64,000 nucleotides of DNA from Leptospira jelokensis. GTDB lineage: Bacteria > Spirochaetota > Leptospiria > Leptospirales > Leptospiraceae. Of this stretch, positions 9,570-18,144 are shown piece after piece. The position numbers and the translations under genes were made by a program. Within the stretch, counting starts at the first letter, position 1, and each line of letters opens with the position of its first letter. Location of the stretch: contig NZ_RQGH01000023.1 of the NCBI RefSeq assembly GCF_004769635.1, positions 1-64,000 on the forward strand. Reading direction: 5' to 3'. The notes below the pieces were generated by a model that saw only the letters and a program-made list of their open reading frames with translations, had not been told where the DNA came from and did not search any database.

Positions 9570-10478
9570 TTATTTGTTTAATCGAAATTCTTTAAAGAAA
9601 TTTGTGATGGTCGTTTCATACTCGTTGGAAGGGCTTTGTAATGGTTTGCAATCTTCCTTTGGCATTGCATACAAAACAATTTGTTTCGATTTTGTTTTGA
9701 TATTTGTAAAAATCATTTCGGAATCAGTTTTTTTCGTCTCATTCTCGCTAGGTGCCAAAATCAATACAGGTTGTGTGATGAGTTTCGCTGTATTTGCAGG
9801 AGATACATCGTTCACAAGAAAATCACCACGCAATTCAGAGATGGAAAGACTAAGGGGTGTGACAATTCTACTTGCTTCTGTGAATCGGTCCACAAAGGTT
9901 TCTTCGACCCATGAGCGCATATCGCGGTAAGAAGAATCAGCGATGACAAATCCGTATTCAAATTGGCCGTCCGCAAACTGTAATGCTGTTGCTCCACCAA
10001 AATCCAATCCGAAAATGCCAATTCGGTCTTCGGGTGTATTATCAATTTCTGAAAAATATTCTACTGCCCTCTCTAAATCCATCTTCTCGTAAAAACCGTA
10101 CGTTGTGTTTGTACCATCACTTTCACCGTGGGCTCGTGCATCATACAAAAACAAACTACAACCAAGTTTCCAAAAGATTGGTGCATAAGACAACATTTGG
10201 GATTTGGACCTTCCTTGGCCATGTAAGAGGATCATGCCACAGTTTTGTTTATTAGAATGTTTAAAATACCATCCTCGGAGTCGTAAGGTTCCATTTTGGA
10301 AACGAATTGCCTCAGGTTCAGGCAAAGAAAATTCAGAAAATCTTGTTTTGGAAAATATTTCTCTTTCGTCTATAGGAATTAAGGATGTGGGAGAGAGAAT
10401 CAAACTGGAAAGAAAATGCGCAGCGACTAGCAAAAACAATGCGAAGATCAAAACAAGGGAACCAATCAATTTTTTCAT
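9570..10478 (-). CDS. Alpha/beta hydrolase with aspartate at the nucleophile elbow
   Basis: Start taken at ATG 10476-10478 (MKKLIGSLVLIFALFLL), which gives a signal anchor. The frame stays open further upstream but has no support there and would overlap the divergent lipoprotein gene. The 302-residue product has an oxyanion-hole motif (LLHGQGRSKS), a DARAHGESDG segment, and an elbow IFGLDFGGA, where the expected Ser of GxSxG is Asp (codon GAT). Asp nucleophiles occur in haloalkane dehalogenases and epoxide hydrolases, but the rest resembles the membrane-anchored BAAT/FrsA/YqkD-type group. A late acidic residue and a histidine equivalent are not obvious, so it could be inactive. Confidence 0.75.
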   Translation of the reverse strand: MKKLIGSLVLIFALFLLVAAHFLSSLILSPTSLIPIDEREIFSKTRFSEFSLPEPEAIRFQNGTLRLRGWYFKHSNKQNCGMILLHGQGRSKSQMLSYAPIFWKLGCSLFLYDARAHGESDGTNTTYGFYEKMDLERAVEYFSEIDNTPEDRIGIFGLDFGGATALQFADGQFEYGFVIADSSYRDMRSWVEETFVDRFTEASRIVTPLSLSISELRGDFLVNDVSPANTAKLITQPVLILAPSENETKKTDSEMIFTNIKTKSKQIVLYAMPKEDCKPLQSPSNEYETTITNFFKEFRLNK

Positions 10479-10605
10479 ATACAAGTGCCTAAGAGGAAAA
10501 TCTAGGAGAAAGGTAAAGTGGAAAGCGAATTTTGGAAAATCTCCTGATTTAACCCGAAAAAGAATTGCTCTCTTGAATTCTATCCCCACATCTTTAAGGA
10601 AATCT

Positions 10606-11223
10606 ATGAAACCATATTTAGCGTTTTTCTCTTTACTCCTTAGTTTTTCCCTTGGGAACTGTCGCACGATGAATGCCGCCATCCAATACCCTGATGGTGG
10701 GAAATCCAATTTAGGGATTACCAAAGTTGCGGTTCTTGTCTTCGATATCGAAGAAGCCAAATGGGGTGATGAATTTACCGATGCAGTCTCCCTTCAAATT
10801 GCCAAATCACTTCCCTTTAAGGTGATCGAGAGGGAACAACTTTCAAAAGTAGTAAACGAACAAAGTTTCTCCAAAACAGGCATCATTGACACTCAAACAG
10901 CAGTTAGACTTGGAAAAGTTTTGGGTGTTGATGCATTGGTTTTCGGTAGGGGTTCCTCTCTAAAGAAATATGATGAAAAAGGAAAACTCATCCCAAACTT
11001 AGTGGATACAGTGTCCTTAAAAATCGTTCATATTGAATCAGGACATGTGATCGTGAATGCGAGAAAAAAACCAGGGGCCGATTGGACAGTGGGTCGTCTA
11101 ATCCAATACAGCTTAGGTTTAGGTTTGGTATGGAACCGAGAGGATATCTTGATTGCAACTAGTGAGTACGATTTCGTAGCCGAAAGTTTAGTTGATACCA
11201 TCGTTAGCGAACTTAAAAAATAA
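10606..11223 (+). CDS. CsgG/HfaB-like lipoprotein
   Basis: ATG at 10606 follows AAGGA by six bases. The 205-residue product begins MKPYLAFFSLLLSFSLGNC, with Cys19 as probable lipidation site. The mature domain reads KVAVLVFDIEEAKWGDEFTDAVSLQIAK...FKVIEREQLSKVVNEQSF...LGKVLGVDALVFGRG, the pattern of CsgG/TolB-N-like penicillin-binding-protein-activator (LpoB-like) folds. CsgG proteins can form secretion pores in the outer membrane, but this protein is shorter than CsgG and no partner curli genes are near, so a pore is not implied. It is divergent from the hydrolase at 10478. Confidence 0.75.
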   Translation: MKPYLAFFSLLLSFSLGNCRTMNAAIQYPDGGKSNLGITKVAVLVFDIEEAKWGDEFTDAVSLQIAKSLPFKVIEREQLSKVVNEQSFSKTGIIDTQTAVRLGKVLGVDALVFGRGSSLKKYDEKGKLIPNLVDTVSLKIVHIESGHVIVNARKKPGADWTVGRLIQYSLGLGLVWNREDILIATSEYDFVAESLVDTIVSELKK

Positions 11224-11308
11224 TTTTTTCGCACTAATTATTGGGTTAAGCAAAACGGTCTAGGCTCAATCATATAACATTACAAGACTGAAAGAAAGGG
11301 AGATCTAC

Positions 11309-11779
11309 ATGAAGATTAACATCGGAATTCCAGAAGAAGAAAGAAGTGCCATATCAGAATCTTTAAAAAAACTTTTGGCAGATACATACACTCTGTACCA
11401 AAAAACACATAGTTACCATTGGAATGTAACAGGCCCAATGTTCCAAACCCTCCATTTGCTGTTTATGACACAATATACAGAACTTTGGAATGCCATTGAT
11501 CCGATTGCGGAAAGGATCCGTTCCCTTGGTTATTATGCACCGATGGGTGGATGGGAATTTGCAAAGTATTCTAGTATCTCTGAAGACAAAGAAGTTCCCA
11601 AAGCAAAAGACATGATCAAAAACTTAGTAGAAGGCAATGAGGCTGTCATCCGCACAGCACGTGCGGCATATGGACCTGCAGAAAAAGGAAATGACCAGGC
11701 AACACTCGACCTTCTAACGCAAAGATTAGACATCCACGAAAAGACTGCATGGATGTTACGTTCGTTACTCGAAGAGTAA
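11309..11779 (+). CDS. dps: Dps-family DNA-binding ferritin
   Basis: The 156-residue protein matches Dps: [17 protein letters not shown] carries the ferroxidase histidines at the dimer interface, followed by [18 protein letters not shown]. Dps dodecamers oxidise and store iron and protect DNA against peroxide. A strong AAAGGGAG ribosome binding site lies six bases before the ATG. The gene appears monocistronic, with a hairpin downstream (11788-11816). Peroxide- or iron-responsive regulation is usual for the family, but no clear PerR or Fur box was seen. Confidence 0.92.
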   Translation: MKINIGIPEEERSAISESLKKLLADTYTLYQKTHSYHWNVTGPMFQTLHLLFMTQYTELWNAIDPIAERIRSLGYYAPMGGWEFAKYSSISEDKEVPKAKDMIKNLVEGNEAVIRTARAAYGPAEKGNDQATLDLLTQRLDIHEKTAWMLRSLLEE

Positions 11780-11787
11780 ATCCAATG

Positions 11788-11816
11788 GAACAGTAGTCAA
11801 TACTAGACTACTGTTC
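11788..11816 (+). terminator. Hairpin downstream of dps
   Basis: A perfect 11-bp inverted repeat (GAACAGTAGTC/GACTACTGTTC) with a 7-base loop starts eight bases after the dps stop codon. It lacks a long T-run, so it may act as an mRNA-stabilising 3' structure or a weak terminator. Confidence 0.6.
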
Positions 11817-11886
11817 GTAATACAGGGGTTAGCAAGCAATTAAAATTCCCACTGATCAACTTTCAATTTCCAAAATCTAATTCAGC

Positions 11887-12672
11887 TTAATTTCGTTCCA
11901 ACCAATCTTTTAACATTTCTAAATATTCTTTTTGGTGCGTAAAATGTATGTAATGGCCGCCACCTGCGATGGTTCTTTTTTCATTTTGTTGGAAAAAATG
12001 ATCCATAAGAGAAAGATCTGACGGTTTTATGAATTCCGATTTTCCACCTAACAAAAACAGGGTTTTTGTTTCTGATTTTTTATCAAAACCAAAAGCATCA
12101 TCAAAAACCCTACGTGCATGGTTTAACCCATCCACATTCAATTTCCATTGGTAAACACCATCCTCTCTTCGTTCCAAACTCATTTGCAAAAATTGCCTAA
12201 TAAAAGTATCTGGAACAAATTTTGCCATTTCCAAATCAATTTCTGTCCTTGAGGAAAATCCATTCAATGGGAAGGACATCGATTTGATTTCATTATCATA
12301 AGCAAAGGGATAGGCTCTTGGTGCAATGTCTTGGATGATCAGTTTTTTTAAGACACCAGGGTGTGTTAAATCAAAGTACATCGCCACAAGACCACCCATC
12401 GAATGACCAAGTAAAATTGGAGTTTCAATTGGATGAGATTTGATGAATTCGTCTAAATCGTCTGCCATCAATTGGATGGAATGTTCATTATTGTGTGGGG
12501 AATCACCATGGTTTCTTTGGTCGACCACGTAAACATTTCCGAATTCAGACAAAAATTTCCCAACGGTCACCCAATTTTTCGAAGAACCAAATAATCCGTG
12601 TAAGATGATAAAATCACCAATTGATTTTTTTTCTTGGTTTTGGAAGGGATACAGTTTGTAGTTTAATTTCAC
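11887..12672 (-). CDS. Alpha/beta hydrolase, YbfF-like esterase
   Basis: This 261-residue cytoplasmic protein has the canonical alpha/beta-hydrolase layout: oxyanion loop ILHGLFGSSKNW (about 24-35), DQRNHGDSPH, nucleophile elbow LLGHSMGGLV, QDIAPRAYPF, and a final catalytic histidine in GGGHYIHF. Overall it resembles the YbfF/abhydrolase-11 esterases, which act on acyl esters or thioesters. The natural substrate cannot be read from sequence. It lies alone between dps (convergent) and the SH3 gene (same strand, 35 bases upstream), so it could be the last gene of that operon. Confidence 0.85.
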   Translation of the reverse strand: MKLNYKLYPFQNQEKKSIGDFIILHGLFGSSKNWVTVGKFLSEFGNVYVVDQRNHGDSPHNNEHSIQLMADDLDEFIKSHPIETPILLGHSMGGLVAMYFDLTHPGVLKKLIIQDIAPRAYPFAYDNEIKSMSFPLNGFSSRTEIDLEMAKFVPDTFIRQFLQMSLERREDGVYQWKLNVDGLNHARRVFDDAFGFDKKSETKTLFLLGGKSEFIKPSDLSLMDHFFQQNEKRTIAGGGHYIHFTHQKEYLEMLKDWLERN

Positions 12673-12707
12673 AAAACCTCGATTCGAAAATTAGAAATGT
12701 AAAAATA

Positions 12708-13877
12708 CTAACGAAAACATTCTTTTTTGAGGATTTGTAAATGTGGAAGGATTTGTTTTTTTTCCCTGGGCCCAATTTCAGATGCGTACCGAATCATTTG
12801 GCTGATTTCTGATTTGATTGCTTCTTTGACAGGAGGAAAACAAGGAATGGAATCAGGATCCTTCGTCATCGAATCCAAAACCTTTACTACATCTTTTGTA
12901 TAGAGTGCCACATAATTTCCTGTAGGGAAAAGATACAAATAGCGAAGTTTTCCTTTCCGGATTTCCTCTAATCGGCAACGTAAATCCACTCCACAATCAA
13001 TTACAGGTATACTTTCTGTCGCCAAATAACCAGCGTAATCCGAATGTTTAGTTTTTGGATACGATTCTAACAATTTCCAAAAATAATTGGCATCCACATA
13101 GTATTTACCGGAAGAATAATCATATAACAACTTGGTTTGGTGGCGTTTTAGAAATTCCAATGTGTTTGGATCATTGTCTGGTTTGATTCCTTTTTCATTC
13201 ATCAGATCCACTGTTTTTTTTAAGAAAAAACCAGCTTTCGCACGAAGGAAAATGAATTCATCACCTGTAAATTTCCCTGTCGAAGAAATGGCAAAAATCG
13301 TATCGGCAATTTCTTGTTTGGCCAAAAAATCAATTTGTTTCGACAAAATCATTTTCTCTGCTTCAAAAACTAGAGTTGATAAGTACTGTTTGGCAGGGAC
13401 TGATCGAACGACAGATCGTTTGATAAATCCAGAAAGTCCATCTTCTAATTTCACTGGAATCCAATCTTCTTTTGGACTTTCAAGGGAATCCTTATCAAAA
13501 CGAACAGGTTCGCCAAATTTGAGTTTCCGTAACACATCACTTTTTTCATCAGCAAACAAATGCAAGTTGATGCCAAAAACTGGGATCACAATTTCCGAAT
13601 TTAAGTCACGTTTTAAAATTTCTGAAGGTTTGGATTGTTTTGGTTTTGTTTGGAACTTCGGTTCCGAAGAAAGAGGAGAAACAACGAATTTGAAAGCGAT
13701 TAGGATGAGAAATGAAACCAAATGGAACCGAAAGGAATCAGAAAACCTTAAGTTTCCTTTCGATGCAAAATGAAGTAGGAAACCAAATGATTCCAAAAAT
13801 TTGAGATTCAATTTTGGCATCATTTGATCCAAATTCGCCCCTTTACCAAAATATTTTAGGAAAGGGACAAATTTCAT
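12708..13877 (-). CDS. SH3-domain protein with N-terminal membrane segment
   Basis: The 389-residue product begins directly at the stop of the aminotransferase gene (TAAATG), implying translational coupling. About 50 charged and aromatic residues precede a hydrophobic stretch (FHLVSFLILIAFKFVV, about 52-67) that is probably a membrane anchor. A bacterial SH3-like domain follows (VIPVFGINLHLFADEKSDVLRKLKFGEPV...DGLSGFIKRSVV, about 95-160). The remaining 220 residues are helical with no recognised motif. SH3_3 domains often bind cell-wall peptides. An internal start nearer the membrane segment is possible. Confidence 0.65.
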   Translation of the reverse strand: MKFVPFLKYFGKGANLDQMMPKLNLKFLESFGFLLHFASKGNLRFSDSFRFHLVSFLILIAFKFVVSPLSSEPKFQTKPKQSKPSEILKRDLNSEIVIPVFGINLHLFADEKSDVLRKLKFGEPVRFDKDSLESPKEDWIPVKLEDGLSGFIKRSVVRSVPAKQYLSTLVFEAEKMILSKQIDFLAKQEIADTIFAISSTGKFTGDEFIFLRAKAGFFLKKTVDLMNEKGIKPDNDPNTLEFLKRHQTKLLYDYSSGKYYVDANYFWKLLESYPKTKHSDYAGYLATESIPVIDCGVDLRCRLEEIRKGKLRYLYLFPTGNYVALYTKDVVKVLDSMTKDPDSIPCFPPVKEAIKSEISQMIRYASEIGPREKKQILPHLQILKKECFR

Positions 13878-15095
13878 TTATTTTTGTAAATCCTCTACCA
13901 TCTGTTTGATACGAGCGACACCTTTTTCGATATCTTTTTCACCTAACGCATAAGACAAACGAATGGCTTTATCATCACCAAATGCAATTCCCGGCACTGC
14001 TGCCACATTGTATTTGTCGAGCAGGACATCACAAAAAAGTTTTGAATACGAAGTTTCTTTTTTCTCTGCGAGAAGTTTTTTGAAACCAGGCATTTCATAG
14101 ACACCGGTCATGTAAGGGAATGCATAAAAAGCACCTTCTGGCATCCGGCATTCCACACCAGGGATCTCACGCAGGAGCCCTACAATGAGTTTACGACGTT
14201 TGTCAAATGCCTTTAGCATTTCTGCCACTGGAGTTTGGTCACCGATAAGCGCTGCCTCAGCTGCCGCTTGGGAAATGGAGGATGGGTTACTCGTAGACTG
14301 CCCTTGCATGGTATCCATGTTTTTCACAATCTCAGCATTCCCGGCCCCGTATCCAATCCTCCATCCTGTCATCGAATAAGCCTTTGATACCCCGTTGATC
14401 ACAAAGGTTTTTTCCTTCATTTTTTCGGAGATCATCGCAGGGTTTACAAATTCCAATCCATCATAGATGATTTTTTCGTAGATATCATCCGAAACAGTGA
14501 TGATGTCTTTGGGTTCCAATACCTTCACCAGTGCTTCCACATCCGAACGAGTGTAAGCTGCTCCTGTTGGGTTTGAAGGAGAATTAAAAATAAAAACTTT
14601 TGTTTTGGGAGTGATGGCTTTTTCTAATTGTTCTGCCGTGATTTTAAATCCACTCGAAATGTCCGTTGCCACAATCACAGGTGTGCCTTCTGCCAAACGT
14701 ACGATGTCCGCATAACTCACCCAATACGGAGCAGGAATGATCACTTCATCACCTGGGTTGAGAGTTGCCATAAAAAAATTGTAGAGAACTTGTTTTCCTC
14801 CAGTTCCTACAATGATTTGATTTTTTTCGTACTTTAATCCATTTTCAGTTTCAAACTTTTTGATGATGGCTTCTTTTAGGGAAACAGTTCCACTCACAGG
14901 AGTGTACTTTGTTTTCCCTTGGTCCATAGCTTTTTTAGCTGCTTCTTTGATATGCGTTGGTGTATCAAAGTCAGGTTCCCCTGCTCCGAATCCAACCACA
15001 TCAAGTCCACTCGCTTTCAATTGGTTTGCTTTCGCTGTGATCGCGAGAGTGGGAGAAGGTTCTACGACATCGAGTCGTTTTGCTACAAGTTTCAT
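13878..15095 (-). CDS. aspC: Class I aspartate aminotransferase
   Basis: This 405-residue PLP enzyme is of the bacterial Ib aspartate aminotransferase type. Visible are GAGEPDFDTP near 38-47, TPVSGTVSLKEAI, the FNSPSNPTGA motif with Asn175, VSDDIYEKI, and the Schiff-base lysine in NGVSKAYSMTGWRIGYG (Lys238). It interconverts aspartate/2-oxoglutarate and oxaloacetate/glutamate in the cytoplasm. GAGG lies seven bases before the ATG. The gene follows the XPB helicase gene by eight bases and is coupled to the SH3 gene downstream. Confidence 0.9.
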   Translation of the reverse strand: MKLVAKRLDVVEPSPTLAITAKANQLKASGLDVVGFGAGEPDFDTPTHIKEAAKKAMDQGKTKYTPVSGTVSLKEAIIKKFETENGLKYEKNQIIVGTGGKQVLYNFFMATLNPGDEVIIPAPYWVSYADIVRLAEGTPVIVATDISSGFKITAEQLEKAITPKTKVFIFNSPSNPTGAAYTRSDVEALVKVLEPKDIITVSDDIYEKIIYDGLEFVNPAMISEKMKEKTFVINGVSKAYSMTGWRIGYGAGNAEIVKNMDTMQGQSTSNPSSISQAAAEAALIGDQTPVAEMLKAFDKRRKLIVGLLREIPGVECRMPEGAFYAFPYMTGVYEMPGFKKLLAEKKETSYSKLFCDVLLDKYNVAAVPGIAFGDDKAIRLSYALGEKDIEKGVARIKQMVEDLQK

Positions 15096-15103
15096 TTTGT
15101 CCT

Positions 15104-16801
15104 CTAGTTAGTGAGTGATTCTTCTGGAACTGTTTCTTTAAACTGGTCCAAAGTATAAATTTCGTATTCATACCCTTGTTCGGTGAGGAAGAGCTGTCTG
15201 TTTTGGCCAAACCTCTCTTCGTTTGTATCACGCGAAATGAGTGAGTAAAAAATCGCTGTGTTGTCTTGGGATTTTGGACGAAGGATACGACCTAAACGCT
15301 GTGCTTCTTCTTGTCTGGAACCAAACGTTCCCGAAACTTGAATGGCAATGTTTGCATCCGGTAAGTCGATGGAAAAGTTTGCTACCTTGGAAACCACAAG
15401 TTGTTTGATTTGGCCTGTTCGGAACGCTTGGTAGAGCTCTTGTCTTTCCGGAAGAGGAGTTTTTCCAGTAATCAAAGGGATTTTGAAGGTATTGGAAATC
15501 TCTTCTAACTGATTGATGTATTGCCCAATCACCAAAATGTTGTTAGTGGAGTGTTTCTTCAATATATAACTAATGGCACGGAGTTTCTCTGGATTTTCAG
15601 ATGCCAAACGAAATTTTTCGCGGTCATCTGCTACAGAATATTTCATGCGAAGGTCATCTTCCATAGGAACACGAATCTCCACACAATTGGCTTCGGCAAT
15701 CCAAGACTTTGCTTCGAGTTCTTTCCATGGCACATCGTATTTTTTAGGGCCAATGAGTGAGAACACATCTTCTTCCAATCCATCTTCTCTGACGAGTGTC
15801 GCAGTAAGACCTAACCTACGTTTGGCTTGGAGTTCCGAAGTCATACGGAACACAGGAGCTGGTAATAAGTGCACCTCATCATACACAATGAGTCCCCAAT
15901 TGTTCGCACTGAAGATATGAAAGTGTGTGAAGTCCCCACCTTTTTTCTTTCTATGAGTTAAGATGTTATAAGTCGCAATGGTAATCGGTTTGATTTCTTT
16001 CATCTCACCTGAATATTCACCAATATCCGATTCTGGGATGTCCGTTTTGTCTAAAATTTCATTTCGCCACTGGCGGATGGACAAAGTGTTCGTTACAAGG
16101 ATGAGAGTTTCTGCTCCCACGATTTGCATGACTCCCATACCCACGATGGTTTTTCCCGCACCACAAGGAAGGACCACAACTCCAGATCCACCTTCGTTAC
16201 GCCCACCTGCATGGAAGGCTTCCACAGATGCTCTTTGGTAATCTCGCATTCCAAATTTGATCCCACCTTTTGTCGTAGGACGTAAGTTAAACGGATATTT
16301 ATTCCCTTCATCGTATCCGGCAAGGTCTTCTACAGGGAATCCAATTTTAATTAACGCTTGTTTGATGTGACCACGGTATTCTTTTTTGATGCGAATTTTA
16401 TCACCTTCCATTCCATCCACGAATGGTTGGACAGCGCGGTTGTTTGCAATCTCAGTGATAAATCCTTTTTCATTGGAGATGATGTACAATTCTCCCGACT
16501 CTTCCTTAACGAGTTTTACTTTTCCGTAACGTGAAATTTGTTCACGGATTTCATTCATCACGTTTTTGGGAACGGAATAACGAGCAAATTTCGTAAGTCC
16601 TTCAATGATTTCTTCTGCTGTCATCTTAATGGAGGCAGCATTCCACAAAGAAAGTGGAGAAATGCGATAGGTATGCATGTATTCCGGGCTTTTTTCGAGC
16701 TCGGCAAATTTGGAAACGAGGTCCCGACACGCTTCAAATTCTGGGTTATCCACCTCTAGAAGCATTGTTTTGTCACTTTGTACGGTGAGTGGCTTGGTCA
16801 T
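15104..16801 (-). CDS. XPB/Rad25-type DNA repair helicase
   Basis: Start set at ATG 16799-16801 (MTKPLTVQSD), preceded by GAGAGGG six bases upstream. A TTG 15 bases earlier overlaps that site. The 565-residue protein has an N-terminal helicase-C-3-like domain, then a superfamily 2 core: RDYQRASV, Walker A PCGAGKTIVG, DEVH box (YDEVHLLPAPVFR), RLGLTATLVREDG, VSKVANFSIDLPDA and the QRLGRILRP motif VI. This is the bacterial relative of eukaryotic XPB, known from spirochaetes, actinobacteria and others, with 3'-5' DNA unwinding activity. Bax1-type nuclease partners sometimes sit beside it; none is visible here. Confidence 0.9.
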   Translation of the reverse strand: MTKPLTVQSDKTMLLEVDNPEFEACRDLVSKFAELEKSPEYMHTYRISPLSLWNAASIKMTAEEIIEGLTKFARYSVPKNVMNEIREQISRYGKVKLVKEESGELYIISNEKGFITEIANNRAVQPFVDGMEGDKIRIKKEYRGHIKQALIKIGFPVEDLAGYDEGNKYPFNLRPTTKGGIKFGMRDYQRASVEAFHAGGRNEGGSGVVVLPCGAGKTIVGMGVMQIVGAETLILVTNTLSIRQWRNEILDKTDIPESDIGEYSGEMKEIKPITIATYNILTHRKKKGGDFTHFHIFSANNWGLIVYDEVHLLPAPVFRMTSELQAKRRLGLTATLVREDGLEEDVFSLIGPKKYDVPWKELEAKSWIAEANCVEIRVPMEDDLRMKYSVADDREKFRLASENPEKLRAISYILKKHSTNNILVIGQYINQLEEISNTFKIPLITGKTPLPERQELYQAFRTGQIKQLVVSKVANFSIDLPDANIAIQVSGTFGSRQEEAQRLGRILRPKSQDNTAIFYSLISRDTNEERFGQNRQLFLTEQGYEYEIYTLDQFKETVPEESLTN

Positions 16802-17163
16802 GGTATTCCCTCTCAATTTAACCAGGCTGTGTAGAGAAAGCGCCCTGTCAACCCATTTGATTTTAAGAGATTTTGGGTGTGTTTTCCTGCCATTTTTAGG
16901 GCAAAACCAAAAAATTTTGAACGAAACAAAGGCACAAACCGTCTAATCCACGTTATCTTTTGCCTTTTCCGAAATCCATTTGCGAATGGAAAATAAAACA
17001 ACCAAAATATTTACCTTTATCCTTCCATCAGCAGTGAGGCGTTCCCAATCGATTTCGATTTGAATGTTTGGCCGAAGACAGGTCAGGCTCCTCCGGGGTG
17101 CGCTTACGCTTCCGTCAGCAACTCGCCGTTAGCCGAGTCGCTGACCTAACGCCCTACGGATCC
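16802..17163. other. Intergenic region with GC-rich structured repeat
   Basis: No coding sequence is supported between the XPB helicase and dusA. The left part is ordinary AT-rich DNA and presumably holds the helicase promoter. The right part (about 17070-17163) is a GC-rich structured block listed separately, lying directly against the dusA stop codon. Confidence 0.6.
17080..17147. repeat. GC-rich palindromic element after dusA
   Basis: Two 12-base arms (GTCAGCAACTCG at 17114-17125 and CGAGTCGCTGAC at 17134-17145) pair with one mismatch around an 8-base loop. An alternative outer pairing AGGTCAG (17080-17086) with CTGACCT (17141-17147) is also possible. The block is far richer in GC than its surroundings and abuts the dusA stop. 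It looks like a dispersed intergenic palindrome of the REP type or a transcription end signal without a T-run. Confidence 0.55.
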
Positions 17164-18135
17164 TTAACGCATTACATAATCTTCTAATATGGATTCATTT
17201 GCTCCAGACAAATGCATACGATCGGTGAGAAATTTTCGAAACTCTTTTGCCCCTTTTTCACCGTGGTACAAACCTAAGATATGGCGAAGGACATGGTGGG
17301 TCTTTCCCCCACCCATTCGAAACGACCGAAGATAAGGGATCATTTCTTGTAAAACGGACTCACGTGTTGGAGGGGTTTCTTTTGAGCCAAAGTAAAGGGA
17401 ATCTACACCTGCAAATAAAAACGGATTGTCATAGGCTGCCCTTCCCACCATCACTCCATCCACTTTTGTTAGGTGGTCAGCAATTTCTGCGTGGGTTTTG
17501 ATCCCCCCATTGATGGTGATTGGTAGATCCGGGAAATCTTTTTTCAATCGGTAAACATCTGCGTAACGAAGCGGTGGAACAGTGCGATTTTCTTTGGGAG
17601 ATAGTCCTTCTAAGATCGCAATCCTTGCATGGACAATGATATGGTCCACACCCGCACCTTTGATTTTGGATACAAAATGGTGTAAATCTTCATACGATTC
17701 TTTCCCATCCACACCAATCCGATGTTTGACGGTCACAGGGATCTTAACCTTTGCCTTACAAAACGAAACCATCTCGGCCACAAGATTTGGTTCTTTCATA
17801 AGACGAGCGCCAAAACTTCCACTTTGGACTTTGTCGGAAGGACAACCTACATTCAAATTGATTTCGTCATACCCGTAGTCTTCCCCAATTTTAGCACAAT
17901 CTGCCAGTGCTTTTGGTGAATCACCGCCTAATTGGAGTGCAACAGGATGTTCTTCATTGGAAAAATCGAGATACCTGTGATTGTCTTTTCCCCGTAGGAT
18001 TGCGCCAGTTGTCACCATCTCCGTATAAAGTAACGCTCGTTTGGAGATGAGGCGCATAAAAAAACGGAAATGCCTGTCTGTCCAGTCCATCATCGGAGCA
18101 ACAGAAATGCGGTACGATGGGACAGGACTTGGCAA
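17164..18135 (-). CDS. dusA: tRNA-dihydrouridine synthase A
   Basis: The 323-residue flavoenzyme reduces uridines in the tRNA D-loop. Visible are [12 protein letters not shown] at the FMN-binding start of the barrel, QLGG, the catalytic cysteine in [14 protein letters not shown] (Cys98), KHRIGVD, IVHAR, INGGI and [12 protein letters not shown]. The start is TTG at 18135 ([10 protein letters not shown]), preceded by AGGAG six bases upstream, and the ribosome binding site overlaps the flhA stop codon. It therefore probably rides at the end of the flagellar operon. Confidence 0.93.
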   Translation of the reverse strand: MPSPVPSYRISVAPMMDWTDRHFRFFMRLISKRALLYTEMVTTGAILRGKDNHRYLDFSNEEHPVALQLGGDSPKALADCAKIGEDYGYDEINLNVGCPSDKVQSGSFGARLMKEPNLVAEMVSFCKAKVKIPVTVKHRIGVDGKESYEDLHHFVSKIKGAGVDHIIVHARIAILEGLSPKENRTVPPLRYADVYRLKKDFPDLPITINGGIKTHAEIADHLTKVDGVMVGRAAYDNPFLFAGVDSLYFGSKETPPTRESVLQEMIPYLRSFRMGGGKTHHVLRHILGLYHGEKGAKEFRKFLTDRMHLSGANESILEDYVMR

Positions 18136-18144
18136 ACGGATCTC

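Noticed and set aside
10204..10605. Long N-terminal extension of the CsgG-like lipoprotein
   Set aside because: It lies inside the hydrolase gene on the other strand. The internal ATG at 10606 has AAGGA and starts a lipoprotein signal.
10479..10760. 94-codon N-terminal extension of the alpha/beta hydrolase
   Set aside because: It would overlap the divergent CsgG-like gene and bury the signal anchor. The ATG at 10478 fits better.
13132..13773. 213-codon plus-strand frame
   Set aside because: It is antisense within the SH3-domain gene, whose frame has a recognisable domain and coupling to aspC. The plus frame has no motif.
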